From the NCBI GenBank assembly GCA_907163375.1, contig CAJQUW010008761.1:79114-143113 (forward strand): 64,000 nucleotides of DNA. The letters run 5' to 3'. Numbering within the stretch: the stretch's first letter is position 1; the number at the start of each line of letters is the position of its first letter. The notes under the pieces are model-generated. The model was not told where the DNA came from and did not search any database. It saw nothing but the letters and a program-made list of their open reading frames with translations. This document shows, in pieces, positions 49,441-63,300 of the stretch. Source of the DNA: Prostheceraeus crozeri (taxonomy: Eukaryota > Platyhelminthes > Polycladida > Euryleptidae). The position numbers and the translations under genes were made by a program.

Positions 49441-49459
49441 TGTTGATATTGTAAGAGTT
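49425..49459 (-). CDS. Anoctamin first coding exon with start codon
   Basis: ATG at 49440 begins MTTSA and leaves one base for exon 2; donor GTCAGT after 49425. An acceptor TTTTCAG at 49460-49466 shows that a 5' UTR exon lies further right. The short leader exon explains why no long frame is visible. Confidence 0.75.
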
Positions 49460-49466
49460 CTGAAAA

Positions 49467-51189
49467 TGTAAATAAGATGCATGTAAGTAAGGAGGCTAAA
49501 GCACAGGCACATGAAGTCAAAAGTTGGTGTCAATTAATGCAAAGGAACATACTGGCCATAGAAATAAGTGACTAAAATATTTTCCACCATTTCCAACGAC
49601 TTCATCGGTATAGATAGTGCGAAGTGAGTAAGGTAATTCCATAGACTTAGTTCCATTTTGCTCTACTAAACGCGCTATCTCATCACCTCAAACAACGCTG
49701 TAATTGACACTTGACACTGGCAATAAATATGAACAAATACAATTTACTTGCGGCCACCTATAATTTGCACTTGTAATTTACTTTAATATTTAATTTTGAA
49801 AAGCGGGCATAGTATGTGGCTGAGATGAGTCACCCACTTATGAAAGTGTTTAACTTCATAAAGGTTGAAAAACGAGAAAGAGGAAAACCAACTACGAGGA
49901 TGAGCATGATGCAGGTCACTTAACTGTTCCATATGATACTACATAATTATAGGCCTACTTGCATTTGCGTTGAACAATAATTTTGTTGTAGGCCTGCAGC
50001 TACAATAAAACCTTTATTCCAATTTCAATGTAGATTTTCGATCCATGTGAATGAGAACTGAGGAGCCATGAGAGGAGGGCTAAGCCCCCAAATTTTTCAC
50101 TCGCCCTCAGTACTTGCAGAACCTTCAATCAAACTTTTCTAATCATGAAATAACACTAATCGATATATCGAAAATAGCCTATATGAAACAATAATTTTTC
50201 TCTAAACATTTCAGAATGATGCAATTTTTTTACTATTCATGCACATATATTTATTGACGCAATGTTTGATGCATGAATGAAGTATAGCTCAGTACAGTGA
50301 CCTCAAAGATATATAGAGCCCCACTCACTTAGAGCTAGTTCGAGCGCCTCCGTGTAGTGGAGGTACGTTTAACAAAGGAAAACATTTATTATGTGGCAGA
50401 GAGTGGCGCATGTATCTAATTGCCCCATTTTCGGGACAGGTTTGAATCAAAACTCTCCCACAAATTTTATTGGCGAAACAGCAAGATTTATTAAAACATC
50501 AGACTTTTTCGTCAAAACATTCCAGGACATTTTCAGGGGGTTGCTGCATGAATGATCATCGAAGCTACCTTTAATAGTAATTCTCAATATTATGATTCAA
50601 ATGTTCCGGTGTAAACAAGTAAAATAATCGTCATAACAAAAAGAGGTCATCTTTTCATATAATGAAACATTTCACAAACAATAGGAGTTTTTTCTTTTTT
50701 TATGTAAATGTCACGATCACAACCAATCATGCTTAATGACATGTACATTTATTACATGTTGGCAAAAATGAAAGTTAGTTTCGATTTTGCGTGATCTTAG
50801 CAAAACTCAGTTATTTCTCACACATAAATGCATGATTTCCAAAGTTTTTGCAGGTCACTCGACACCCTGTAAAAGCTCATACCCCGACTGATACATGAAG
50901 CAGCCCTTAAATCTGCCAAGCATAATTTCATAATTTGGAGTTGGACCCAGGCTCGGATTTGGTGGCTACAAGTCGCATCCGAACTCAGTCATAAAGTAGA
51001 CCCATAGCCCTTGGCGCTGATTTTTTTTACAGAATTTTCACCCCTAGCACAGCTATGAGCCATGAACGAAGCTAGGGCTTACTCAATGAAAAGTAGCAAG
51101 TAAAATTGTTGCCGTTGCTACAAAAAGTCAATTTAAAAACCGGAACCGAGAAGTCGCGATGAGAATTAGATTGTTTTAGCTCATCACTT
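49467..51189. other. Upstream of the anoctamin start, no gene seen
   Basis: AT-rich. The anoctamin promoter and first non-coding exon should lie here or beyond, but I could not place them. No repeat with clear ends was found. Confidence 0.45.
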
Positions 51190-51345
51190 TGCTAGAAGTG
51201 CAAACTAATTCAAAACGATGGCACATGCAGGAACTTACTAAGTGGGCAAAAGGAAATTTTCAATACATTACAGAGATAGGAAAAATAGTCGTGCGTCGCT
51301 TGCGAATTGCTCTGAATTCCTTCAAAATGCTCCGATCGCAACGAT
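51190..51345 (+). repeat. Dispersed repeat, copy 2 (partner at 1281-1435)
   Basis: Plus-strand counterpart of the minus-strand sequence at 1281-1435, sharing CAAAACGATGGCACATG and the YRDRKNSRASLA-coding segment with scattered differences. Confidence 0.6.
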
Positions 51346-51963
51346 TCCTTCAGATTCGAAGAATTCAGATCATTGCGCAAAAGTTTTCTCGATAATCTTG
51401 AGACCTCCAACCATCATTCAAAAAGTTAGCAGGCACACGAAAAAACGTTCACAAACTCCTCTCTAGAACTTGACATCGACTGTATCTCTTTGCTGTGTGA
51501 TCCGGTTGATAACTGTCTCTGGAACTTCGCACCATTTGGCGTGTTTCATGTTGAACTGGCTGCTCATTGTTCGATTGCTATGGTATTATGTCAGCAGATT
51601 GTGCCATTTCACTAACGTCGCATGTTTCCTTTCTAGTCAAACAGAAGAAGAGACGACCTATCTAATTCTGTGAATCGGGATGCTTAAGAAAGTTCTTCTC
51701 TAGAGAAAAAAGATAATGTTCATTTATCGAAGGGCCTAATTATCATCCATCATCATCATGTGGAACAAATGTGTATGATAGCTCAATGCATGATGAAGTG
51801 ATTTTAATTACAACCTACCAGAATTTGAGCTTTCTGATGACTGGCACTGATGAAAAATTACGGATCAGTAAGAGGCTACCCAAAAGCTCTATTTGATGCT
51901 AAGTAAACCCTTTCATACCCATCGTACATCATGTTTGATACATTACGACCCGAAGTCCCCATT
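51346..51963. other. No gene seen
   Basis: AT-rich sequence between the dispersed repeat and the Copia element. Contains an (ATC)n-like run near 51735-51760. Nothing else supported. Confidence 0.45.
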
Positions 51964-52069
51964 TGTTAGTTATCAATTTCTGACATTGTTTCTCTCTCTT
52001 GCAGTTAACAGTGGGGTTTTGAATATACGCCAGTTCAAATACCATTGTTCTAATATATGATCATGTACA
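51964..52069 (+). repeat. Copia 5' LTR
   Basis: 106 bp, one of the shortest LTR sizes for Copia elements. It contains TCTCTCTCTTGCAG, which would also serve as a splice acceptor, and the ATG at 52057 that opens the gag-pol frame. Confidence 0.9.
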
Positions 52070-55000
52070 ATGGTAGCAGAGCCAACGCCTTGGAGCCTGC
52101 CAAAGCCAATTTGAAAACCCCACCGCCAATGCGAAGTGATTCCTCCTACGACGATTGGAAGAAAGAGATCCAAGTGTGGAGGCTGCTGACTGATCTCGAG
52201 AAGGAAAAACAAGGACCAGCCCTTCTTTTGTCCCTTTCGGGTAAAGCGAGAGATGCTGCCTTAGAGCTTGATATTGTCGATATCAGCACTGACATCGGTT
52301 TGGAAATTATCATCGATCGTTTGGACAGACTATTCCTTGTTGACAGAGATAAACTTGCGTTTGCTGCTTACGAGAAGTTTGAATCTCACACTCGTTCCTC
52401 TGATTTGTCTATTGAGTCTTATCTCGCTGACTTCGATCACTTGTACAACAATGTCAAGAAATTTGGCATGATCTTGCCCGAAGGGGTGCTTGCTTTTCGC
52501 CTACTGAAGAGTGCCAATCTGACGCAAGATGAGGAAAAGCTAGCCCGTGCGACAGTGGCCCATTTGACATACCATGAAATGAGTATTTCACTGAAGAAGA
52601 TTGCGGGACAGATCGGTCTCGAGCAAAGAAAGTCCAGTATTGTTGTCAAAGAGGAAGCCTTTGCATGTTCTTCGAAGGGTAGCCAGGATGGTGAGCAAGA
52701 AGCATTCTATAACCGTTGGCGAGGCGGTGGTTACCGCGGCAGAGGGTCTCGAGGCAGGAATTACAGGTCACAAAGTGCGGGAAAGCGAAAATTGAATCCC
52801 CTGGACAAATTTGGAAAAGTCAGCAAATGCAGCGTTTGTGGGTCAAGATTTCATTGGGTGGCTGCCTGTCCTGACAAGGATAAAGAAGAAGCCGACGAAG
52901 ACGTGAAAATCACACTGATGACAGGTGACGCAGAGAGTTCGGATCTCGAAGATACCCTCGGTTGTGCTGTACTTGATTCTGCCTGTACGAAGACGGTTTG
53001 CGGATCGGATTGGTTAAATTGTTACCTCACCTCCCTGTCTGAAGAGGACAAGTCACAAATCGTTGAAACGGAATCCACTTCTACCTTCAGGTTTGGAGAC
53101 GGGAAGAGATATTGCTCGTTAAAGCGGTTGAAGCTTCCATGTCGAATATTCTCTCGGCAAGTGTTCGTTGAAACTGATGTTGTTTCCTGCAAAATTCCAC
53201 TTTTGTTGAGCAAGATTTCAATGAAGAAAGCGGGAATGAAAATTGATTTTGCAACAGATGAAGTGACCATATTTGGGCAGACAATGATTCCCACCAGCAA
53301 TGCAGCAGGGCACTACGTCATACCACTCTGTCCAGAGGTCAATGATGTCTTGATTTCGTTGGATGACGAAACATCCAAAGACCGCATGAAAATTGCAGAA
53401 AAATTGCACAAGCAATTTGCACACGCTTCAGCGAGCAGACTGGTTAATCTTTTACGAAAGGCTGGAAAGTTGGATACTGATCTGCCTGGTATGTTGCAGA
53501 CAGTAGAGAAAAAATGTGAAATTTGTTTGAAGTACAAGAAGCCGAATCCACGTCCAGTTGTAGGCTTGCCCATGGCAACAAGATTCAATGAAACTGTCGC
53601 CCTGGATCTGAAGTCAGTTGACCGTGTTCAGTTTCTTCACATGATCGACGTTACTTCAAGATATAGTGCTGCGATCGTAGTTGACAACAAGAGGCCTGAC
53701 ACCATCATCGCCGGTATTTTCCATAAGTGGATATCCGTGTTCGGTCCTCCGAAGAATCTTTTGACAGACAACGGTGGGGAGTTTGTCAATGAAAAGTTCG
53801 TCAGCATGGCTGAAAATTTCAACATCCGAATCAAGACTACTGCTGGCGAAAGCCCCTGGAGTAATGGGGTAGTTGAACGCCACAACGGAATTTTGGGCGA
53901 TTCAATCAAGAAAATAATGGCTGATGCAGAGCGTGATTTCAATATCGCACTTGACTGGGCTATCGCCTCAAAGAACTCCTTACAAAATCACCATGGATTC
54001 GCGCCTAACCAAATTGTCTTTGGGTCAAATCCTTGCTATCCAAACGTTGAAACCAATGAAGTTCCCGCTCTGGAAAGTACAACAGTCAGTGAAATTGTTG
54101 CCGCAAACTTGAGTGCAATGCATTCTGCAAGAAAAGAATTCATAAAGAATGAGTCTTGTGAAAAGTTGCGCCGTGCGCTTTTGAAGAATACTCGGAATAA
54201 CTCTGATCCGGTGGCTCCTGGAGACGATGTTTTCTACAAACGCATGAATTCTGCTGAATGGAGGGGTCCAGGACGAGTAATCGGTCAAGATGGACAACAA
54301 GTTCTCGTGAAACATGGTGGCCTTTATGTTCGAGTTCATCCATCGCGGATACGGCTGGCACATAGTTCACAAGAAATGTCCGATGGAAGTCCTGCGAACG
54401 AGCCTCCATCAAGCGAACATGCCGCTGAAGTCGCCGACTCAACGCCGCTGGACCTAGAGGAAGACGATCAAAATGGATCTGCTTGTATTCGACCCGCAGA
54501 ATGTAATGATGAGTCTGACTTGGATAGAATGGATGACCCTACTCCGCGGTACGAGACTCATCCATCTGACGAAAGCGGAACGAAGAATTCGACAAGAAAA
54601 CCGGCAAAAGGACAGCGAATCCAGTTCAGATGTGATTCAGACAGTGAACTTGCAACGGTCGACGTTCTGGGAAGAGCTGGGAAGGTAACCGGTCGGAATA
54701 GACATTGTTTCAATGTAAAATATTCAGATGGCACTGTACGATGGATCGACCTAAGTAAGGTCATGGATTACAGAGAAATTCAAGATGATGAGGAAATCTT
54801 CATTGCTGACATCGGAACGTGGGATGATGCGAAAGACCGAGAAATGAAACTTTGGAAGGAAAATGATGTGTACACGGAAGTACAAAATTCTGGTCAAAGG
54901 ACTCTATCTTGCCGATGGGTGATTACTGAGAAAATCGTGAATGGTGAGAAAGTTGCCAAAGCCCGTCTCGTTGCAAGAGGATTTGAAGAGCAACTAGAGG

Positions 55001-56236
55001 AAAGAACTGATTCTCCAACGTGTTCAAAAGAGAACTTTCGATTGGCTCTAGCTATCCTTTCGATACGGGAATTGGAGCTCAAATCCATGGATATCAAAGC
55101 TGCATTCCTGCAAGGAGACCAGATCAATCGAGATGTTTATCTCATTCTCCACCAGAAGCAGAAACTGAAAAAACTGTGGAAACTGAATAAGACCGTTTAT
55201 GGTCTTAACGATGCTGCTCGGGCATGGTATCTGAGCCTGAAAACGATACTGGAGTCTCTTGGTGCCCGCAATTCCGGCATTGATAATGGATTGCTTACTT
55301 GGTGTGATCAAAGTGGTGAATTAGCCGGCATAATTTGTGTACATGTGGATTTTGGTGGAACAGAAGAATTTGAGAGGAACGTGATCAGTGAAATTTGTCA
55401 ACGCCTCTCCATCAGCAAAACTGAATCTTTGTGTTTCAAGTATCTCGGTTTGTCTCTGTGTCAAAGAAATAGTGGCATCTTCCTTGAACAAGCCCACTAC
55501 GTGCAGGAAATTGACGAAATTTCGATCAAGGACAAAAGGAAGGACCGTCCTCTGTCGCAAAAGGAACAGGCTGTTTTTCGATCAATGATAGGCGCTATCA
55601 ATTGGTTATCTTCGCAAACTCGTCCTGATGCGGCATTTGAATCCTGTATCCTGAGCACCAGTATGAAACATCCATGTGTCTCTGATTTATTAGCAGCGAA
55701 CAAAGTGATTCGAAAACTGAAAGATGACAAGGGAGGCATTCTGATCGATTTGAATGGATTTGATCATGAAAATGCCTGTCTAGAAGTCTATGCTGACGCA
55801 TCATTTGGAAACCTGAAAGATGGAAGCTCGCAGGGTGGATATGTCATATTTCTTAGTGATGGCACAAGAAGGTGCATTGTGGCATGGCAGTCAAAGAAGT
55901 TGCGACGTGTTGTGAAGTCGGACTTTCGCGGCTGAGACGATGGCGATGATTGAGGGTTCTGAGGCAGGCATCTATCTCGCTAAAGTTTTGAAAGATTCCT
56001 TTGGGCTGGCTCCTCGCATTCTTTGCTTTTCCGATAACGCATCTCTCATTGATGCGGTAGGAGCTACGACATCATTGACTGACAAAAGACTGCGAATTGA
56101 CATCGCAATACTGCGGGAGATGGTGAAGAACGGAGAAATCCACCTTTCGTGGATACCTTCTCAAGAGCAACTGGCTGACTGCTTCACCAAGAAAGTTGCA
56201 TGTAAAGACAAGATGTGTGCTTATATGCATTTGTAG
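52057..56236 (+). pseudogene. Copia gag-pol polyprotein, damaged
   Basis: A 1292-codon frame (52057-55935) plus a shifted tail (55940-56236). Order: gag (IQVWRLLTDLEKEKQG), CCHC knuckle (CSVCGSRFHWVAAC), protease (LDSACTKTV), integrase with HHCC zinc site and DDE core (VALDLKS, LLTDNGGEF, WSNGVVERHN), RT (KARLVARGFEE, MDIKAAFLQGD) and RNase H (EVYADASFG). Two lesions: the RT catalytic box reads HVDFGGTEE near 55342-55362, with one Asp of the usual VDD and neighbouring residues missing; and an extra base near 55917-55922 shifts the frame in RNase H just before AETMAMIEGSE. The first ATG lies in the 5' LTR and the frame runs through the primer-binding site; the next ATG (in PPPMRSDSSYDDW) may be the functional start. 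Confidence 0.92.
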
Positions 56237-56444
56237 TTACAAAGCAAAGCTGACCTACATGTAGATGTTTCGATGACTTTTACTCTGATATCTTTACCAA
56301 ATCCGAGCTCTTTGCATTTGAAGAAATTCGATCTTCCTTATATTAGTAATTTTGTAAGCAATTGCATTTGATAAGATTTGATCCTATTGTACGTTTTTTT
56401 TCTAGAACTTTCTTTACAAGTTTCTATTCTTGTAGAGGGGAATT

Positions 56445-56550
56445 TGTTAGTTATCAATTTCTGACATTGTTTCTCTCTCTTGCAGTTAACGGTGGGGTTT
56501 TGAATATACGCCAGTTCAAATACCATTGTTCTAATATATGATCATGTACA
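56445..56550 (+). repeat. Copia 3' LTR
   Basis: 106 bp, identical to the 5' LTR except at one position, preceded by a purine tract at 56432-56442. Confidence 0.9.
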
Positions 56551-59500
56551 CCCAGAACGACAAAAAACTGACGAAATGAGAGAGAATATTCACTACTTGC
56601 ATCACTCTCCACCTTGAACGCTCTCAGATTGTGTTTAACAAAACAGAAAACAGTTCCGTCATGAAACAGCCAATCATGACAGCTTTTTCTTGAATCTACA
56701 CATAAATACTTCAATGGATAAAGGCGACAGTTTTAAAGCAGATAGATGAGAATAGATGTAGTTGACATTGTTTCATTAACCCTTTCATACCAAATGTACC
56801 ATGCTTAATCATTTTCGAATTACATAAATTTGAAAACCGCTCAGCCATGAAAGGGTTAAGCTGATCCGCTGGTTGTCACATCTAAAAGACACTGAACCTA
56901 GAGCTTATTTGCTTAATTTCAAGCAAGTGCGCTTTCTGAGTTGCAGATAGTTTTCCACACATCTCAACGAAAAATCTCCATTGATTTTTACATTATCCCA
57001 ATCACATAACTCAGCTTTTACTTTTGAATGTGGTGCAAGTCGGAAAGTCCACTCTGAAATGCTCTTTGTGAGTGTCAATTAGTGGCGTTCTTATGCCAAA
57101 TACATGTAGTTGCAAAATGAAGACTTTGTAGTCAGTGGGGAATTTTTCCAGGACATTCCTGAACAATCTAGGACTTTCCGGCAACACGGACTCCCTGCAT
57201 ATGTAGCTCAACAATAGCTGCCCATCAGTTCGTATGACCAGGGATGAGAACGCGATGTCACAAAAAATCCGGAAGATCTAAGAAAGGCACAAACGTTACT
57301 TTTTCTCGAGCTCATTTTTAGTTCTGATATGATTACAAGTAATCCAAGAGTCAATTTTAAACAGCTATGAATCTTCATGCGCCTATGGACTATAGGCCTT
57401 ATGCTGCGTCTAAAAATACACTGATTATTAAAGCACTAAGGCCACAGATAATAATAAACTAGAGCTTAACCATATTGATGCAAGGTACCGCAGACAATAC
57501 CTCCACCTTTTTGGGAGCATGGCCAGTAGAATTTTGATGTTTTAAAAACGCCGTGAGCGAAACCTCAACCTTCATCAAGAGGGGGCCCACTGATCATCAT
57601 AAAGGGGCATATGTGTCGCCAGAGGGGCCCAAAGTTGGGTAGAGGGGACCTATGGACAATAGGCTATCAATTGTGATGACTTGCGATCAGAGAGGTCTTA
57701 TGCAACGCATCATGAAGATGTTTTCTCTTTAGACGGGACCATGCGTTACTTCATAAAGATGTCATTCCAACTTAGTTGCCCACATATCTTACTCACTACC
57801 CACCTACCCTTCCTATTTTTCCTTCCTACGACCCAGATGGCCGTCAAAAATTCGGAATTCCGGATAAATCCGGAAGTAAACAAGTTACAGGTCAAAAGGT
57901 AGGAGCAACCCATACGTAGAATGAAGACGACAAAAATGTCTTGGCCTTCTATTGCCATACCAACCGATGACTTTGGAAAAATAACGAACAAATTAATTAG
58001 GGAAAAAGTTCGTTGTTGAACGAGTGCAACTTAAGCAACGCGTTCGCCACACTTTCAACCCCGCTTTATTCGCATTGGTCAATTACAAGTGTCAACTTTA
58101 CCAAGAATATTGACAATTTAGAAATAATTACCACTTTATTTGATATAATACATCACAATATACCTCTCCTTGTTATCAAGCTGCCACCCTTTGACAGTGA
58201 CACAGAGAGATTTCATACAAATGATACAAATGGTTCTGTACATCGCTTAAAAAACCAATAAGAACAAAGCGCTGCTGAAAGCATGGGCAACGCGTTTGAT
58301 AACGTTATTCTCAGGACCTGCTCGATCGAAGAATGAACATATGATTTATTTTAAATTTATATTTATGGAAATTTTGTGCATTAGCACAGTATAAGAAATT
58401 GTCCTCTAACATCCTCCTTTGGCCTACATTCATAGAGCATGATTTCCTATCAAGCCTCATGCGGCGCATACATGCCCTTAACTTGCCTGACTCACACATG
58501 CCATTACTTTTGTCATGTTGGATAACAATGTAATCCGATGTCTATGGAATCAGAGACCCTTTTCTTTGTGTGAATAACCGTGAGTCGTGAAGTTTTCAAG
58601 GTCTGCGGCACTTTCAAAGTCGACCAGTTTTTATTCGTGACTGATGACTTCATTGAAATGAGATAACACCTTTGCATGACACATTTTGCTAATATTTAGT
58701 TCCAGTCCAATAGAATCATAGTTATCATCCATAATGTGTTAAGTGTTTTCTTGTCATCTATTTGTGTAAAAAATCGCTATCTTTTTGCCATCTTAATGCG
58801 ATCTAGCGCAAAGAACAGGGCCGGCAGATGGTATTCTTACTGTAATGGTGCACATGACGCTGATGAATTCCTTGCAACTCATCTTGTCATGAACCGTAAG
58901 AACAGGCACTCATGGTCTTCAATAGTCTTCACTGGTCTGCACCTACATCCTTCGTTTTCTGAGTTGTTGTGAGGCCTCCATGGATTGATGATTAAACATG
59001 AGACGGTGTACACAAAATATTCATGATATATATAATCCTAGGCCCTGAAACTTTCGGTGTCAAGTCACTTTGACCCCCTGACATTTCGACCCCATAAATT
59101 AAGTAATCCTAATTGACTACCATGAAATGGGGTTATCAAATCTACGCTTCTGTATAGTGCGTTGACTACAGATATAGGTAAATTGATGTGCTCTGTTCAA
59201 TTTCCTGCCTGTTAGCTGGTTGTTACAAGCTCCATCTGTCTGTTTCATCGATTTTGACATCTATCAAAGATTTCAAAGTCTGCGTGTTGTGGGCTATTTT
59301 TTCTGATGGATATTTCGGCTGTAATTTGCACTCATTAGTTAAAGTATGGCTCGCAGGAGTCAATTCTACCTATCTGAAGTGCATTCACTCAGTGATAATC
59401 AATTTATGAGGTAATAATTAATTTATGGGCTCGAAGTGACTAGTAAACAAATTTTCAAAGTTCTACTTTTTTAGTTGTAATTTTGCTACATTATTCAAGA

Positions 59501-60365
59501 CAAAACCACTAACATAATAGGCAACTAATTTTTGCAACATTTGAGTTCAGAGAGGCAATAAACTCAAATGATGGCACCAAACTGAAAAAATCAACCAATC
59601 CATCCTCTTGATTGGCTTCAATGAAACGCCTGCAACAGCTATGCCATGCTCCCGCCCCGCCTTTTGTAAGCTTTTAACAGTAGCACAGCTAAATCCGGAC
59701 AATGGCTCGACAACAGCAGGGAATGGAAATTGACTGAACATGCACCAACATCACCAAACTCCATTTTACAACAGCTTCATTATAGTCAATTGCAGACATC
59801 TGAGCAGAATCACGAGCAGCTAAATAGTAAGGAAAAAATTCATTGCAAATTTCAATTTTTTAGATGTGAATTTTCTTGATGTACCGGCTTTACCAGAAAT
59901 TGCATCAGTGCAAGCACAGTCACGCTCATCGGAGATAAACAGCAATTTAATATTAAGATGATATTCAGTTACATTAGGCAAGCTCAAGTATATCGTGCAA
60001 ACTCTACATTTCTCTCAGACAAATTGCAACAGCAATTAATTACATGATGATGATCAACTCTAGTAACCATCGGATGCATGTAGCCATGGCATTGAAGAAC
60101 ACGAACACGTTTAACTCCTTCCTACGATATTATTGGACTTTGTTTGGCTGCGTCAATAATCTAATTTCCTAGCAACCGCTCTTGTTGTATTTACAGTCTC
60201 AAGTTCGTAATTTCGCAGCACGCGGGAATAGAATTACATCGATTGCTCCATTTAATTGACAGTAAACATACACAGTACATAGGTCTCAGCACCATTTTCT
60301 ACTACAGAACATGCGACGTTCGCATTTTTTGTGATTCTCATTCTTTTTGACAATCCGATCTAGTA
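56551..60365. other. No gene seen
   Basis: AT-rich intergenic DNA. The open frames here are short and resemble nothing known. The stretch 57540-57660 is locally G-rich (several GGGGCC words) without coding character. No element ends could be supported. Confidence 0.5.
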
Positions 60366-63300
60366 TTTGCCATGCGCAAACGTCTCGTTTGTACCAAAAA
60401 TGTGACATTTTCTGAATTCTCCTCTAAACTCTATGCGTCTGTTTTCCTATGCACTCTTAGATGACGCGTTTGTCTATGCTAAGCATCTTCACAATAGTCA
60501 CAGGTACCTCCATGTTAAATTTCATTGATGTATCGTGACATTTGCCATGCGCAAACGTCTCGTTTGTACCAAAAATGTGACATTTTGTGAATTCTCCTCT
60601 AAACTCTATGCGTTTGTCTTCCTATGCACCCTCAGATGACGCGTTTGTCAATGCGAAGCATCTTCACAATAGTCACAGGTACCTCCATGTCAAATTTCAT
60701 TGTTGTATCGTGACATTTGCCATGCGCAAACGTCTCGCTTGTACCAAAAATGTCACATTTTCTGAATTCTCCTATAAACTCTATGCGTTTGTCTTCCTAT
60801 CCACCCTTAGATGACGCGTTTGTCAATGCTAAGCATCTTCACAATAGTCACAGGTACCTCCATGTCAAATTTCATTGTTGTATCGTGACATTTGCCATGC
60901 GCAAACGTCTCGTTTGTACCAAAAATGTGACATTTTCTGAATTCTCCTCTAAACTCTATGCGTTTGTCTTCCTATGCACCCCTTAGATGACGCGTTTTGT
61001 CATATCTAAGCATCTTCACAATAGTCACAGGTACCTCCATTTCTAATGTCATTGTTGTTTCGTGTCATTTGCCATGCGCAAACGTCTCGTTTGTACCATA
61101 AATGTGACATTTGTGAATTCTCCTCTAAACTCTATGCGTTTCGTCTATCCTATGCACCCTTAGATGACGCGTTTGTCTATGCTAAGCATCTTCACAATAG
61201 TCACAGGTACCTCCATGTCAAATTTCATTGTTGTATCGTGACATTTGCTATGCGCAAACGTCTCGTTTGTACCAAAAATGTGACATTTTCTGAATTCTCC
61301 TCTAAACTCTATGCGTTTGTCTTCCTATGCACCCTTAGATGACGCGTTTGTCAATATTAAGCATCTTCACAATAGTCACAGGTACCTCCATGTCAAATTT
61401 CATTGTTGTATCGTGACATTTGCTATGCGCAAACGTCTCGTTTGTACCAAAAATGTGACATTTCTGAATTCTCCTATAAACTCTATGCGTCTGTTTTCCT
61501 ATGCACCCTTAGATGACGCGTTTGTCAATGCTAAGCATCTTCACAATAGTCACAGGTACCTCCATGTCAAATTTCATTGTTGTATCGTGACATTTTGCCA
61601 TGCGCAACACTCCTCGTTTGTACCAAAATGTGACATTTAGTGAATTCTCCTCTAAACTCTATGCGTTTGTTCTTCCTATGCACCCTTAGATGACGCGTTT
61701 TTTCAATGCTAAGCATCTTCACAATAGTCACAGGTACCTCCATGTCAAATTTCATTGTTGTATCGTGACATTTGCCATGCGCAAACGTCTCGTTTGTACC
61801 AAAAATGTGACATTTTGTGAATTCTCCTATAAACTCTATGCGTTTTTCTTCCTATGCACCCTTAGATGACGCGTTTGTCAATGCTAAGCATCTTCACAAT
61901 AGTCACAGGTACCTCCATGTCAAATTTCATTGTTGTATCGTGACATTTGCCATGCGCAAACGTCTCGTTTGTACCAAAAATGTGACATTTTGTGAATTCT
62001 CCTCTAAACTCTATGCGTTTGTCTTCCTATGCACCCTTAGATGACGCGTTTGTCAATGCTAAGCATCTTCACAATAGTCACAGGTACCTCCATGTCAAAT
62101 TTCATTGTTGTATCGTGACATTTGCCATGCGCAAACGTCTCGTTTGTACCAAAAATGTGACATTTTCTGAATTCTCCTCTAAACTCTGTGCGTTTGTCTT
62201 CCTATGCACCCTTAGATGACGCGTTTGTCAATATTAAGCATCTTCACAATAGTCACAGCTACCTCCATGTCAAATTTCATTGTTGTATCGTAACATTTGC
62301 ATGCGCAAACGTCTCGTTTGTACCAAAAATGTGACATTTTCTGAATTCTCCTCTAAACTCTGTGCGTTTGTCTTCCTATGCACCCTTAGATGACGCGTTT
62401 GTCAATGCTAAGCATCTACACAATAGTCACAGGTACCTCCATGTCAAATTTTCATTGTTGTATCGTGACATTTGCCATGCGCAAAACGTCTCGTTTGTAC
62501 CAAAATGTGACATTTTGCTGAATTCTCCTTAAACTCTATGCGTTCGTCTTCCTATGTCACACTAGATACGCGTTTGTCAATATTAAGCATCTTCACAATA
62601 GTCACAGGGTACCTTCCATGTCAAATTTCATTGTTTGATATCGTGACATCTGCCATGCGCAAACGTCACGTTTGTACCAAACATGTGACATTTTCTGAAT
62701 TCTCCTAAAATCATGCGTTCTTTTTCCTATGCAGCCCTTCGATGACGGCGCTTTGTCAATGCTAAGTCATCTACACAATAGTCACAGGTACCTCCATGTC
62801 AATTTCAATTGATGTAATCGTGACATTTGCGATGTGCAAACGTCTCGTTTGTACCAAAAATGTGACATATTCTGAATTCTCCTATAAACTCTATGCGTAT
62901 TGTCTTCCTATGCACCCTAGATGAGCGGTTTGTCAATGTAAGCATTACACATAGACCAGGTATCTCATGTCAAATTTTATTGTTGTATCGTGACATTTGC
63001 TGCAAACGTCTGTTGTTTACCAAAAATGTGACATTTTGAGTGACCTTCTCCTCTAAACTCATATGCGTTCGTCTTCCTATGCACCTCATAGATGACGCTC
63101 GATTTGCAATGCTAACGCATCTTCACATGTCACAGGTACCTCCATGTCTAACATTTCAATGTTGTTATCGTGCACTTTGCCATGCGCAAACGTCTCGTTT
63201 GTACCAAAAATGGTGGACCATTTTCCTGAAGCTTCTCCCTCTAACAACTCTATGCGATTTGTACTTCCTATGCAACCCTTAGTTGACGCGTATGTACATA

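Larger units (their letters stand above)
51964..56550 (+). mobile_element. Ty1/Copia LTR retrotransposon with 106-bp LTRs
   Basis: Terminal repeats 51964-52069 and 56445-56550 begin TGTTAG, end TGTACA and differ at a single position (AACAGTG/AACGGTG), indicating a recent insertion. A primer-binding site TGGTAGCAGAG (52071-52081), complementary to animal initiator tRNA-Met, follows the 5' LTR by one base. A polypurine tract (TAGAGGGGAA) precedes the 3' LTR. Flanks CCATT and CCCAG do not match, so the target duplication is lost or the copy is recombinant. Confidence 0.93.
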
